64,000 nucleotides of DNA from Doryteuthis pealeii (taxonomy: Eukaryota; Mollusca; Cephalopoda; Myopsida; Loliginidae), in the NCBI GenBank assembly GCA_023376005.1, contig CM042157.1, positions 85,464,643 to 85,528,642 of the forward strand. The letters run 5' to 3'. This document shows positions 23,159 to 34,106 of this stretch, piece by piece (position 1 is the first letter of the stretch; every line of letters begins with the position of its first letter). The notes beneath the pieces are model-generated. The model had not been told where the DNA came from. It worked only from the letters and a program-made list of their open reading frames with translations, and ran no database searches. The position numbers were made by a program, and so were the translations under genes.

Positions 23159-23773
23159 GAAACCATTCAGAACATTGCACTGCTGCAATCTGCCAGAATA
23201 CTCAGAAGAGTCCTGGAGACCTCAGGAGACTTGCTGTCACTCAGACTCCAGTGAAAGACCATCAGCTAACACTGATGTGAAAACTCAAAAGGAGTAAATG
23301 ATAATAATAATTCTCTGGGACTTTGAAATAAAAACGGATCACCTTATCCCAGCAAGAAGACCAGATCTAGTGTTGATAAACAAAAAAGAAAGAACTTGTC
23401 AACTGGTGGATTTTGCAGTACCAGCAGATCACAGGGTGAAGCTAAAGGAAAATGAAAAAATGGACAAATATCTGGACCTTGCCAGAGAACTGAAAAAGTT
23501 ATGGAACATGAAAGTGAAAGTGATACCAATTGTAGTTGGTGCACTTGGAACAATCCCAAAAGGATTAGAAAAGGGTTTGGAAATCAGAGGAAGGATTGAA
23601 ACCATTCAGAACACTACATTGCTGCAATCTGCCAGAATACTCAGAAGAGTCCTGGAGACCTGAGGAGACTTGCTGTCACTCAGACTCTAGTGAAAGACCA
23701 TCAGCTAATGCTGATGTAAAAACTCAAAAGACCATCAGCTAATGCTGATGTGAAAACTCAAAAGGAGTAAAAT
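23159..23773 (+). pseudogene. Two further 5'-truncated LINE copies, head to tail
   Basis: 23159-23297 is a ~140-bp 3' end. After a short GATAAT stretch, 23309-23773 is a longer copy with the endonuclease domain (frame 23298-23663). These match 38-178 and 188-619 of block A. Near 23696-23765 block B also carries a ~36-bp tandem duplication (GACCATCAGCTAATGCTGAT) that block A lacks. The open frame begins at a Met within the microsatellite, so it is not a gene start. Confidence 0.82.
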
Positions 23774-24864
23774 GATAATAATGGTTCACAATACTTTTAT
23801 AAAAATACAAAAGATTGACTGATTTTAATGGCATGTCAAACCATCTAGGGTTAGGACATTTTTTTCATTGTACATTTATATTTACATTTTTTATGTAATT
23901 GTTTCTTGCACACAGTTATGATATCAAGTATTCCTATCTAATACAAATAATTTTCATACATTTGTATGGTTTCAAGTATTTCTAATGCTAATAATTTATA
24001 CACAATTATATGATTTTAAGTATTCCTATCGAATACTAATAATTTGTATAAATTGTATATATATCATTCTTGGGTAACTTGAAATGTTCATGAAAAGCTC
24101 TCTGTGTATCAATTACAGATTCACCAGTCTTAAAAAAAACAAACCCAAAACGTTTCAGCAGCAAATGTACAATATGCACCAGTCCAAGATATAATCATAA
24201 CTGAAGAATAAAATCATAAGACATTACCTAGATGGAGCTATCATTACCAGTTGCCTATATTTACTTGACACCGCACAGGTGACAGTTTAAAATGTATGAA
24301 GTATTTCTGCAGCACCCTGTATATATTTTCTCATACAAATTCTACATAGCAGTGAGTCCTATTGAAGTCAGTAAGTCTACTGTTAGAATAACAGCAGCTA
24401 AGTACAACTTATATTTGAAGTGAGCACACTCATGTACTCACTCCAAATTCTTTATTCAAAAATATGAAGTGAATACATGAGTGTGACATCATGACTCGCA
24501 TATAGCCGGAAGGTTTAGTTTGGGGGGGAGGGTAACAAAGCTGGTCATACCACTACATAGATCTATTTAGCTAGGTTCACTCGCCGACCGATCCATTCAA
24601 AAATAAACCTGGCATTCTCTCCTTGCACAGCCTACTTGCACCAAAATACCACTCTCGCTCTATGGCTTTATCCTACTAAAAATTTCCCTTTCGAATGATT
24701 TAGGATTTTAAGCGTATGTTCGCTTCATATGATTTAAAGGAGATGGAGGGGTTGGGGTAACAAAAAACAAGATTCCCAAGAAACTGATCAATCAAGAATG
24801 ACCCATTCATGAATTTGGGTGATTTGGGTGATTCCATTCCTTGAGTTCTGATTGACTGCTTGAG
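23774..24864. other. Unassigned DNA, counterpart of 620-1708
   Basis: Nearly identical to block A, with small homopolymer differences. No gene is seen. Confidence 0.6.
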
Positions 24865-25115
24865 GGGCCGGGTTAGCTCAGTCGATAGAGCGTTCGGCTA
24901 GAAACCACAAGGTTCCTAGTTCGATACCGGTCCTCGCCAACTCAGCGTATGAGTAGCACAGGGATCTGTGCGGTAAAGTAAGGAGTTGATGGCAGGTGTG
25001 GTGCTCCACCTCAGACGCTAAAAATAATCTCCTTGGTCTAGCGCTATTGAAAAGGGGATAGACTCCTTCGCTGATTGGCTGATACCGACATTAGGCCGTC
25101 CCGACGACTTTACTT
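24865..25115 (+). mobile_element. tRNA-derived SINE, family B
   Basis: Counterpart of 1709-1958, with the same A box, B box and body. Confidence 0.88.
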
Positions 25116-25671
25116 ATAAATACCTTGTCATTCTGCAGTAGACTTTGTGACTATTCAGGTTTGTATTTAAGTTACAACCGTTTGTTGCCTTGTCTTCCCA
25201 GTTTGACGGTAATTGGAACTTTAATTATTCTTCAGAAACAATTTATTAAATTTGGGACAGATCCAGGAAATTTCCCTATACTAAAACAATAATCTGAAAT
25301 ATTGGGATAAAAATTAAAAATTTATATTTGCATCTATGACAGAGCTTGTTAAAGTGATTCATATAGACACCTGGGGGGGGGGGGTGAATAAAATTTTGGT
25401 ACGGTGAATAGAAACATAAGGATCCACAGAGAGTGAATTGACTTGGTGGCATTTATAAGTTCCTTTTATAATAAGAGAACAAAAATCACTGGATCATGTA
25501 GCCTAGTTACAACATTTTGTTTTGTTTTTAGAACATTCTTAGAGAGCTATTTTTCTTTTCTTTTCAGTACATTTTTCCTCCTCTTTTATAAACTATCAAA
25601 ATAAATGTTTGAACTTCATATTTTGAGAATGTGATTTTCATTCCTTCATTCTTCATACTGAAGTTCTTTGA
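25116..25671. other. Unassigned AT-rich DNA
   Basis: Counterpart of 1959-2503. It differs mainly in a G run (25373-25384) and a duplicated CTTTT. Confidence 0.5.
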
Positions 25672-25993
25672 TCAATTTTTGAATATATATATTTACCAAC
25701 TCCTCCGCACGAGCAGGATACAACACAAGGTCAATTTCTTAAGCGGAGTTCAACAGGTTTGAATTCAGAGTTTTCCTTCTCCTAGACTGGTTACCTAGCC
25801 ATGGTTAAAGAACCCAGTCTTCCCTGCTATTTGCCCATAGCTGGAGGGAGAGTAGGATTCATACCTTTCCCAAGGGTATTAGCGCTAAGTGAAATGCAAT
25901 TACCACATCCAGGATTTGAACTCGGGGCGATGAGTCCATTTCCCATGACTTTAACCATTACACCATGCGCTTCCTTCTCAATTTTTGAATATA
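25672..25993 (-). mobile_element. tRNA-derived SINE, family A
   Basis: Counterpart of 2504-2825. The element is 25688-25977, with TCAATTTTTGAATATA on both sides (25672-25687, 25978-25993). Confidence 0.92.
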
Positions 25994-26306
25994 AGAAATA
26001 TTACTACACATTAACCAATGAGTAAGTTTCATAAAATAAGAGAATCTTAAAAATGTTTGAATGCGATGTGCAATAAATATCAGAGAAAAAGTTGAAAGCT
26101 TTTTCTATTCACACAGCAATTTCTATTCTTTATGGGTTTTTTTTTTTTGTGTTTTAAAAAAAAAAAAAAATTATTGACCTATACAGATATTCCAAAATAT
26201 CAAATACTAAGTGATTGATGTAGTTTCAAATTGTAACAAACAATACTAAGAGACTTATTTCTCATCTGCCTTCTCATCTGACATCTATGTAAATTGTAAA
26301 TTGACT

Positions 26307-27225
26307 TACAATGAAATAAAAAGTAAGTGTCCATGGTGTAATGGTTGTTACTGAAGGAAATGGACATGGTGATACTAGTTCAAATCCTGGACGAGGCTGG
26401 TTGCATTTCATATGGCACTAACACCCTTGGGAAAGGTATGAATCCAACTATTCTCCTTCCAGTATGGGTAAATAGTAGGGTGACTAGTCTCTTCAACCTT
26501 AGTATGGCAGTTGGTCTAGGATGAGGAATTCGTTGGGTTTACTTTGTAATGGCTGTCCATGAACATATTGATGCTTCTATTTAGGAAGGATTCTAATTAT
26601 TATTTCGTAGTTATCTCTGTTATATCGAAAATATATATGTTTTTAAAAATGATGTTCAGTGAAAATATTAATTTACTATTAATATAAAGTTATCAATCAG
26701 TTGCAAATTTGACTGGAAGTTGCCTTATTCTCTAAGTTAGAGTATTTCAAGTGTATTACCCCAATAAAAAATCTCACTATGTAGAACCGTTTTTGTTAAG
26801 TTACAGTTATGTAGATTAAAATATGATGAGAATTTTAGTTATATATAAACATTTTCATTCTTTATATCGGAATGTCTAGCTCAGATTTTTTTTTTAGTTT
26901 CAATCCCGAATATAAAGAAAGAAAAAAAATTACTCAAAAATCAAAAAAGGGAAATTATTTCAGAACGAGGCTCTTTTGAGAACAGGAAATTGAAAAAAAA
27001 TGTCGCTTTTTGAAATCTATTGACTCCCAAAATGGAAAGTTTTTATTTTATTTTATTTGTATTTTTTATTCATAATTTCACTTGAAAAAATATGACAAAG
27101 CCATGATTGTTTTCATTTTCTCTTTTCCCAAAAAATAATTAATTCAAATCTGCTTAAGAAATTGATCTTGTGTCACATCCTGTTTGTGTGGAGGTGTAGG
27201 TAAATACATACCTACAATGAAATAA
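26307..27225 (+). mobile_element. SINE family A split by an insertion
   Basis: The head and body at 26320-26531 and the tail at 27141-27212 correspond to the uninterrupted SINE at 3148-3436. The flanking duplication TACAATGAAATAA is preserved at both outer ends (26307-26319 and 27213-27225). Confidence 0.85.
26532..27145. mobile_element. 609-bp insertion of unknown type inside a SINE
   Basis: The insert is absent from block A. It is flanked by AATTC on both sides (26527-26531 and 27141-27145), a candidate 5-bp target duplication. The ends (GTTGGGTTTAC and CCCAAAAAATAATT) show no obvious terminal inverted repeat, and I find no coding domain. Confidence 0.6.
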
Positions 27226-27253
27226 AAATAAATAATAAGAATCTTTCATAGAA

Positions 27254-27895
27254 CTAGCAAATATATGCACCCTACGGGTGCAAGTATTTAAGTTTTAATA
27301 TAATAAAATATCATATTAAATTAGAAAGGCTAATGAAACTGAATAAGAATACAGATAAAAAGATTTGAAACAGAGGGGGTATGATTAAAAAATAGAACAA
27401 CTTTGAAACTAACTCTTCCATAATTTTCCATTACTCCCGTCTTTCATTGGTAACTTTTCTTAATTTAACTATTTAGTTAAAATAGGAAGTAAAGAATAAT
27501 ATTACAGTTATTTCTTCTTGTTCAGGGATTTCTTTTAAGATTTATCCCCGAGATTTTTGCTTATATTCATTAAGATAAAACCAAACAATTAGAAATCAAT
27601 AATATTAAGCATATATTTATTAAAATCAAATTTTTAAGATCAATATGCAAATTAGCCTTCCCATTCACACTGTAAACCGCTATTTTGTTGTATATATAAA
27701 TACAATTGCATGTTATTAATATGTAGACATAGTCAACAGTATTAATAGTGTAAAACAATTTTATTAATAACTGCGGTTTAAATAAAAATAATAATCATGG
27801 AGAATGTGATGTAAATAACAAAGGGAATTGTGACTTGTATAGTAATATAGTTTCGGTTACAGACAGAAAAACCCACAATCTCCATTATAATAAGA
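27254..27895 (-). mobile_element. Helitron-like non-autonomous element, complete
   Basis: Read on the minus strand it starts TCTTATTATAATGGAGATTG and ends in a 6-bp-stem hairpin (GCACCC, 3-base loop, GGGTGC; 27267-27281), 9 bases, then CTAG. The host base before it is A and the one after is T. There is no target duplication, and block A has the intact empty site. TC start, CTRR end, subterminal hairpin and A|T insertion are the hallmarks of Helitrons. There is no Rep/helicase ORF, so it would depend on an autonomous element. The 62-codon frame inside is not a gene. Confidence 0.75.
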
Positions 27896-27908
27896 TATGT
27901 CTGTAGTC

Positions 27909-28201
27909 CAAAGTCACCCCCCCCAAAAAAAAAAAAAAAAAAAAAAAATGTTTCTATTTTAATCTCTTCTCTCCCAACTGGCCAAAGAAAAAAAGTGGTA
28001 GTAGAGTGGCTAAGTTCTCCGGGTAACAGCAAAAACTAATTCTCTTCAAGAGAAACTGCCTTGGCTTTTATCTCTCTTCATTGGCGGAACCATTTCAACC
28101 AACAAGGGTGATAGAATGTTAATAAACAGACATTACTCATAATCTGGAGGTTGTGAGTTCAATCTCTATGTTGGCAAGTAGAGTTCACTCCAGCATAATA
28201 T

Positions 28202-28246
<45 letters not shown>
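27909..28246. other. Start of block-B-specific 1.78-kb insert
   Basis: It holds a C run and A run (27917-27948), a possible decayed tRNA-like stretch near 28105-28190 (GGTTGTGAGTTCAATCTC as B-box-like), and a TA run (28204-28249). It is absent from block A. Confidence 0.4.
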
Positions 28247-28249
<3 letters not shown>

Positions 28250-28652
28250 GGAGGCGCGTGGGCTAGTGGTTAGAGTCGTGGAAAATGGACTCGTCAATTC
28301 GAGTTCAATTCCTAGACGAAGCTGTTGGCATTTCAGATAGCACTAATACCCTTGGGAAAGGTATGAATCCATATATTCTCCCTCCAGCTATGGGTTAAAT
28401 AGTAGGGCAGACTGGGCCCTTCAGCCTTGGGTAGGTAACCAGTCTAGGAGAGGGATAACCCTGAATTCAAAATTTCTGAGGTCGGTCATTGATTGGGTTT
28501 GTGGCAATCCTTGATGCACCAATTCTTTCCTATCGACTGTGCCAAAAAGTGTGGATGGTCCAACACAAGCCTTCACCACTATAAACAAATCCCTGTGTGG
28601 TAGTTCATTGTGTGTATGAACCCTCATACGTCGATAATCGACGGGAGAGTCC

Positions 28653-28660
<8 letters not shown>
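28247..28660 (+). mobile_element. SINE family A head and body with an alternative tail
   Basis: The head TGGAGGCGCGTGGGCTAGTG, B box CGAGTTCAATTCCTAG and body (CCCTTGGGAAAGGTATGAAT, GTAGGGCAGACTGGGC) are of family A. After CTGAATTCAAAATTTC the sequence is not the usual tail but a distinct ~200-bp tail (TCCTATCGACTGTGCC, GGGAGAGTCCA). The same long form occurs at 52743-53155, so this is a real subfamily. Confidence 0.8.
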
Positions 28661-28669
<9 letters not shown>

Positions 28670-28687
<18 letters not shown>

Positions 28688-29249
28688 AGATAAGTGGACA
28701 TCTTGCATGCAAGACATATATGCTCCCACTTAGCCTCACAAGGTATTTCATTTCTCTTCTTGCTACAATGTCAAAATGTTTATTCTTTTTAATATGATCT
28801 TCAAAGAAAAGAGAAAAGTTCTAAGTTTCATGTGTTTTACGTGTTTTACTTAATTGCTTCGTGGAAATACTTAAGATACTCTTTTATCATTTTGAGATTA
28901 AGTTTCTGACCTCCATCCTTGGCCAATTGAAAAGGACTTAAAGTAAGTAAGTCCTGAGCTATAGAATCCTTTGCTAAGTGAATAAGTCCAGAGTTATGGA
29001 ATCCTACGTTGTGTCAAAGATCCAGTGATATAATCCTATGTTTCGTCATCCACGAAGGTTCAAGTAGTTATGAGTAGGTATGACCTGAACAGCCAGTATA
29101 AATAACAATATCAGCAGCAGAGTACTGCCAGTGATTGGCTAAGAATATGGTCACATGATTATCGCCGAGTCTATAAATAAGAGTGGGCATTTAACACACG
29201 CCTTATATCTAAAAATCTCAACAGTTCTTCAGATTGTTATATACCCCTT
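28670..29249 (+). promoter_or_regulatory. Possible LTR-like region with TATA box
   Basis: The block-B-only sequence has TCTATAAATAAGAG (29169-29182) as a TATA-like box. Downstream, past a SINE insertion, come ATAAAGAAAGACTTG and TTATTTATTACA (29707-29750), which could serve as poly(A)-signal and LTR-end features. No terminal TG...CA pair, target duplication or pol ORF can be shown. This reading is tentative. Confidence 0.3.
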
Positions 29250-29574
29250 TACATATTGGGTATATATATATATATATTTACCAACCCCTCCGCAAGAGCA
29301 GGATGCGACACAAGGTCAATTTCTTAAGCGGAGTTCAACAGGTTTGAATTCAGAGTTTTCATTCTCCTAGACCGGTTGCCTAACCATGGTTAAAGAGCCC
29401 GGTCTACCCCACTATTTATCCATAGCTGGAGGGAGAGTAGGATTCATACCTTTCCCAAGGGTATTAGCACTAAGTGAAATAATTGCCACGTCCAGGATTT
29501 GAACTCGGGTCGACGAGTCCATTTCCCATGACTTTAACCATTACACCACGCGCTTCCTACATATTGGGTATATA
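29250..29574 (-). mobile_element. SINE family A with 17-bp target-site duplication
   Basis: The element at 29267-29557 is in reverse orientation with tail, body and tRNA-like head complete. Both sides carry TACATATTGGGTATATA (29250-29266 and 29558-29574), a perfect 17-bp duplication. This is the clearest SINE insertion in the window. Confidence 0.94.
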
Positions 29575-30340
29575 AGGGGAAGAGAGTAGAGGGAAGGTGA
29601 GGAAATGTGGGTTCTTACTTTTCTGATTGTTCTTTACTTTGTCGTTGCCATCTCTTTTGGTCTTTCTTCTGAGCAGGGTTGTCTGTGCTTATTTCTTGTT
29701 TGTTATAAAGAAAGACTTGTTTTTTTAGACGTCTATTATTTATTACAAAAACTCCAATTCCAAAAGGGTTTTCTACCATGGTGCAAAGCTGGCATCTTGG
29801 GAGCGATGATCCTAAAGTCTGCTCCTATCAGCTGACGGCCAAAATCTACTTAACTAGCTTAATTTCTGTTCTAACGCCTTCCCATAAGTGGAAGTTGGGG
29901 GAGGGTCAACTAAAGGTCATTACCTGCCAATAATAAATATAATGGCTAATGGTAACTTTCCATTTAACCTCCTCTGATTTTGAATCTTCAACAATCTTCA
30001 ATTCAAAATTTAGCTACACTTACATGTATAATTTGTAGGCTACCCACGAATTATGTTACAAGATTATTGAACAAATTCTTTTTTGCTGGTCTTATTAAAA
30101 TGGCTGATTAATTTTATAAACTTCCTCTGTGCTATCCTTTCTGTTTTTACTCAATTCTAAGAGATGTCTCGTCCCATCATCATCATGAACTCCATTTTAT
30201 CTGAATAATTGAATGCAATGTTATATTCTCTTTCCATAGAAGGTCCACAATTTTGGTTTTGTTCTTTATACATTTTAGTCAACATTGCTTCCATAGAAAA
30301 TGGATATATTTACCAGCATGAGAGAGCATTGTTTACAAGC
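29575..30340. other. Unassigned DNA, mostly shared with block A
   Basis: 29690-30340 matches 3490-4150. No gene is seen; the small frame at 29605-29835 crosses the LTR-like end and is not supported. Confidence 0.45.
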
Positions 30341-30732
30341 ACACACGCATGTATGTGTGCGTGTGCAGACCTCACATGCATTCCCACATGCATGTGTGCA
30401 GACCTCACACTCATTCCCACATGTATGTGTACGTGTGCAGACCTCAAACTCATTCCCACATGTATGTGTACGTGTGCAGACCTCACACGCATTCCCACAT
30501 GTATGTGTACGTGTGCAGACCTCACACGCATTCCCACATGTATGTGTACGTGTGCAGACCTCACACGCATTCCCACATGTATGTGTATGTGTGCAGACCT
30601 CACACGCATTCCCACATGTATGTGTATGTGTGCAGACCTCACACGCATTCCCACATGTATGTGTATGTGTGCAGACCTCACACGCATTCCCACATGTATG
30701 TGTGTGTGTGCAGACCTCACACACACTCTATC
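30340..30732. repeat. 39-bp minisatellite, 10 units (block B)
   Basis: Homogeneous 39-bp units contain CAGACCTCACACGCATTCCC. All six frames are nearly free of stops because the unit is 13 codons; the 203-codon frame and its reverse shadows are artefacts. Confidence 0.93.
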
Positions 30733-31235
30733 TCAATCCATAATGACTTTTGACCTGTGTATGTGTGACTTTAGGTTATCATTCATTATTCCTTTGTTGT
30801 TTTTATTCTCTTTCCCCTGACAACAGTTATCTCACACTTCACCCCATCCCCACGTCCCATTCGTTTCAATTGTTTTCAGTCTGATTCTCTTTGGCTTTGC
30901 TTCAATGCCGTACCACAACGCCCCCCCCCTCGCACAACACAAGAATCAACTTAAAATGTATCCTTGTTTTATATATCCCTTTCCCAGATAAGAGAGCCCC
31001 AGTTTTCTACATTACCTCATCATTGCATTCCTACACCCTCTCCTCAGCCTCATCTGAATAAGAATGCCTTCTGTTCCATTTCCAAAAGAGCTTCTTAACT
31101 TTCTCATCTGGATACAAGCCAATGAAACATCGTTAAAATGAGGGGTCAGTTCATTGGTCAAAATGAAGGAGACAAATTCATATCCTCTTTGATTGTGTTT
31201 TTATTTTTTCAAATTTAGAGTTTTTTTTTGTTTTT
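30733..31235. other. Unassigned DNA between tandem arrays
   Basis: Counterpart of 4430-4930. No gene is seen. Confidence 0.5.
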
Positions 31236-31722
31236 CTACAAATATTGTCTCTCTAATATTGTACAATAATTTCTCTCTCTCTCTGGTATTGTACAAATAT
31301 TGTTCTCTCTCTTCCTCTGGTATTGTACAAATATTGTCTCTTTCTCTCTCTTCCTCTGGTATTGTACAAATATTGTCTCTTTCTCTCTCTTCCTCTGGTA
31401 TTGTACAAATATTGTCTCTTTCTCTCTCTTCCTCTGGTATTGTACAAATATTCTCTCTCTCTCTCTCTCTGATATTGTACAAATGTTGTCTCTCTCTCTC
31501 TCTCTCTCTGATATTGTACAAATGTTGTCTCTCTCTCTCTGATATTGTACAAATATGGTCTCTCTCTCTGGTATTGTACAAATGTTGTGTCTCTCTCTCT
31601 CTGGTATTGTACAAATGTTGTGTCTCTCTCTCTCTCTGGTATTGTACAAATATTGTCTCTCTCCCTCTGGTATTGTACAAATATTGTCTCTCTCTCTCTC
31701 TGGTATTGTACAAATATTGTCT
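31236..31722. repeat. CT/TTGTACAA tandem array, about 15 units (block B)
   Basis: Same repeat as 4930-5920 with fewer units. Three consecutive, nearly identical 41-bp units lie at about 31320-31445. Confidence 0.92.
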
Positions 31723-32445
31723 GAGCTATAGGTAAATAGTAGGGCAGACGCAGCTCTTTAACCTTGGTATGACAACCAATCTAAGAGAAGGAAAATTCTG
31801 AATTCAAACCAAAGGGTTTCTTTTCTATTTTAGTCAAAACTATTTTGAGAGTTTTTCCTTCTCTTCCTCCTACAAGTCCTGCAACAATATGTTTATCTTT
31901 TCTTTAAATACTCCTGATTTATTTATGAATCCTTGGTCTTTCTTGCATCTGTAATGGGTTTTATAATTGATTAACTTTCTGCAGCTTCTTATATGCAGTT
32001 ATTTTATGACAGATATTCAGGTGTGTACATACAAAGGAAACCTAAAATAAAACAAATTTTAAAAGCAGATTCTCCCTGACAACTGCTGATCACCTTATTT
32101 GCACGATGAAAGAAGAAGCTGACAAAAGATGAGCTTGAATATATGAATGATTAAAATTTTCCCTTTTTGATCCGACTTTCTTTATAATTGACAGTTTAAT
32201 TAATGGATGAACATCGGATCGGATGAACATCGGATCAGATGTTTTTTTTTTTTTTTTTTTATGGGTTGTAAATGAAAGAATCAAGTTGACTTCAATGATT
32301 GGCTTTTAATATTTTACCAATTGCTCAAATACTTGGCACTTGGGATTGATCAAAGGGGGTGGGGTGGGGTGAAGGAAGTTTAACATGGCTTTCTCATTTT
32401 TATGTCAGTGAAGATCTCATATTTCATCCTTTTATCTTATGATCT
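31723..32445. other. SINE family A fragment and unassigned DNA
   Basis: 31723-31810 is SINE body and tail (AGGTAAATAGTAGGGCAGAC to GAATTCAAACC). The rest matches 6010-6645 with indels. Confidence 0.5.
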
Positions 32446-32697
32446 GGGCCGGGTTAGCTCAGTCGGTAGAGCGTTCGGCTAGAAACCACAAGGTTCCTAG
32501 TTCGATACCGGTCCTCGCCAACTCAGCATTATGAGTAGCACAGGGATATGTGCGGTAAAGTGAGGAGCTGATGGTAGGTGTGGCGCTCCACCTCAGATGC
32601 AAAAACAATCTCCTTGGTCTAGCGCTAGTGAAAAGGGGATAGACTCCCTCGCTGATTGGCTGATACCAACATTAGGCCGCCCCGACGACTTTACTTT
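32446..32697 (+). mobile_element. tRNA-derived SINE, family B
   Basis: It has A box TTAGCTCAGTCGGTAGAGCG, B box AGTTCGATACC and a full body. Counterpart of 6646-6898. Confidence 0.88.
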
Positions 32698-33865
32698 ACT
32701 GCTGCTGCTGCTGCTTGTTTTAGTGGATTCACACAATGAATGAAAATGACCAAAGCCAACAATTATTTATTCAAAGAAATGACACATAAAGCAAACTAGA
32801 ACAAGTTTAGTTGGCACTTTAATAGACTCAAGGAATCCAATGATATAATAAAGGTTCAATATCTTGTAGATTGTGTTTAGAAGAAAATTTATGCAATATC
32901 GAATTGTGACTGATTCAGGTATTGAAATTAGAAGAAAGAAAGAAAAAAAAAACGGAAATGTGATTCGCCGGGTGACCTCGACCAGAGAGTTGAGGCGGAT
33001 GGTGGCCGTGATAGGGCGATCCGGAAATTACCATATCAGGAGGTGAGATCTCAAGTAGGTCAGAAGAACTCCCAGAATCGGCGGCAGTCGGGGACAGGTC
33101 TTTGATGTGGTCAGACTACGGGCGCGGAACAGGATGTCCAGAGATCGAGGCTGGAGATAGCTCTTTTGATATAACCAGACTGATGTCACCCGGAAGAAAT
33201 TGACCACTTAAGAAAGGAGATAAACTCTTGTTGAAAATCGGAAGTAAAGAAAATTCCTAATATCTTTATGCCGGACAGAAATAAAATTGTTCCGATTGAA
33301 ATATTATTTAACTCAGACGCTTTTGGTTTGAGAGCAGATGAAGCCACACCGGGTTTGGAAGAGGATGTTGTGATTGCTTGAGGATCACATGAGCTGACCG
33401 GGCTAGCTGAGAAGATTAATGCAAATACCGAGCCGAGAGTAACTGACTTCATCTAAGACCATTTGAAAACTTAGTCAACTTACAAACTGTTTTGCACAAA
33501 GACCAGAAGTTGTTAATTATGGGTCCATCACTCCCCCAAGTCTTGAGAAGTAATTGTTTGTATTCTTTTGTTGTTTGAATATAAATTTTGTTAAGTTTGA
33601 AGAAAAAGAGTCGTTTTTTTATGTGACCACTAGGCCGCCGTTAACCTTGGAAATCAGTTTCTATAGCAGATTTCTAGTTGTTTGAGATCTTAGCACAACG
33701 TGAGCATTCGGCTAGACTTTCGGCAATTATAGAGACCCTGCACTCCTTGGTTGATGCAGAAAATCCAATCTTGACGGCCAAGTTTGGAGATTCTGTCAGC
33801 CCCTTAGCTCGGTAGCGACCGACAGGTTATAAATTTTCTTAATCTAACTGGCTATTAAATAAGAA
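32698..33865. other. Unassigned DNA including GC-richer block
   Basis: 32957-33130 is the copy of the GC-richer block at 7141. From 33130 on, the alignment to copy A becomes indel-rich, with B the shorter. The 88-codon reverse frame at 33186-33452 has no counterpart in A and is rejected as a gene. Confidence 0.45.
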
Positions 33866-34060
33866 ATCATCATCATCATCATGTTGCACTAGTAGCATGG
33901 ATATTCATGACAATCTCTTGCCAACTGTCCTTATCATTGATTGCTCTCGGGAGGTCCTCTGCACAGCATCCAGTATCTGCACAAAGTTGGTTATGCAGGT
34001 CTTTGATGGGTGGCCCACACTGGTGTGCCCATGTGCTAGTTTCCACTGGAGAACACCCAT
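33866..34060 (-). pseudogene. LINE 3'-end relic
   Basis: Read on the minus strand, the last codons give KDLHNQLCADTGC...EDLPRAINDKDSWQEI and end HATSAT-stop, followed by an ATG trinucleotide tail (33869-33883). This resembles the C-terminus of a common invertebrate LINE polyprotein family (endonuclease/reverse transcriptase type). A frameshift separates it from the upstream piece WKLAHGHTSVGHPSKTC. A SINE family A fragment (34058-34108) abuts it. It is not functional. Confidence 0.6.
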
Positions 34061-34106
34061 AGCTGGAGGGAGAATAGTTAGATGCATACCTTTCCCAAGG
34101 GTATTA

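Noticed and set aside
30209..30820. 203-codon frame with CMCACADLTRIPT repeats
   Set aside because: The 39-bp unit is 13 codons and is open in several frames on both strands. In block A the corresponding frame gives a different peptide, so no frame is conserved.
33186..33452. 88-codon reverse frame with a signal-peptide-like start
   Set aside because: The matching stretch of copy A encodes an unrelated peptide, and the area is indel-rich.
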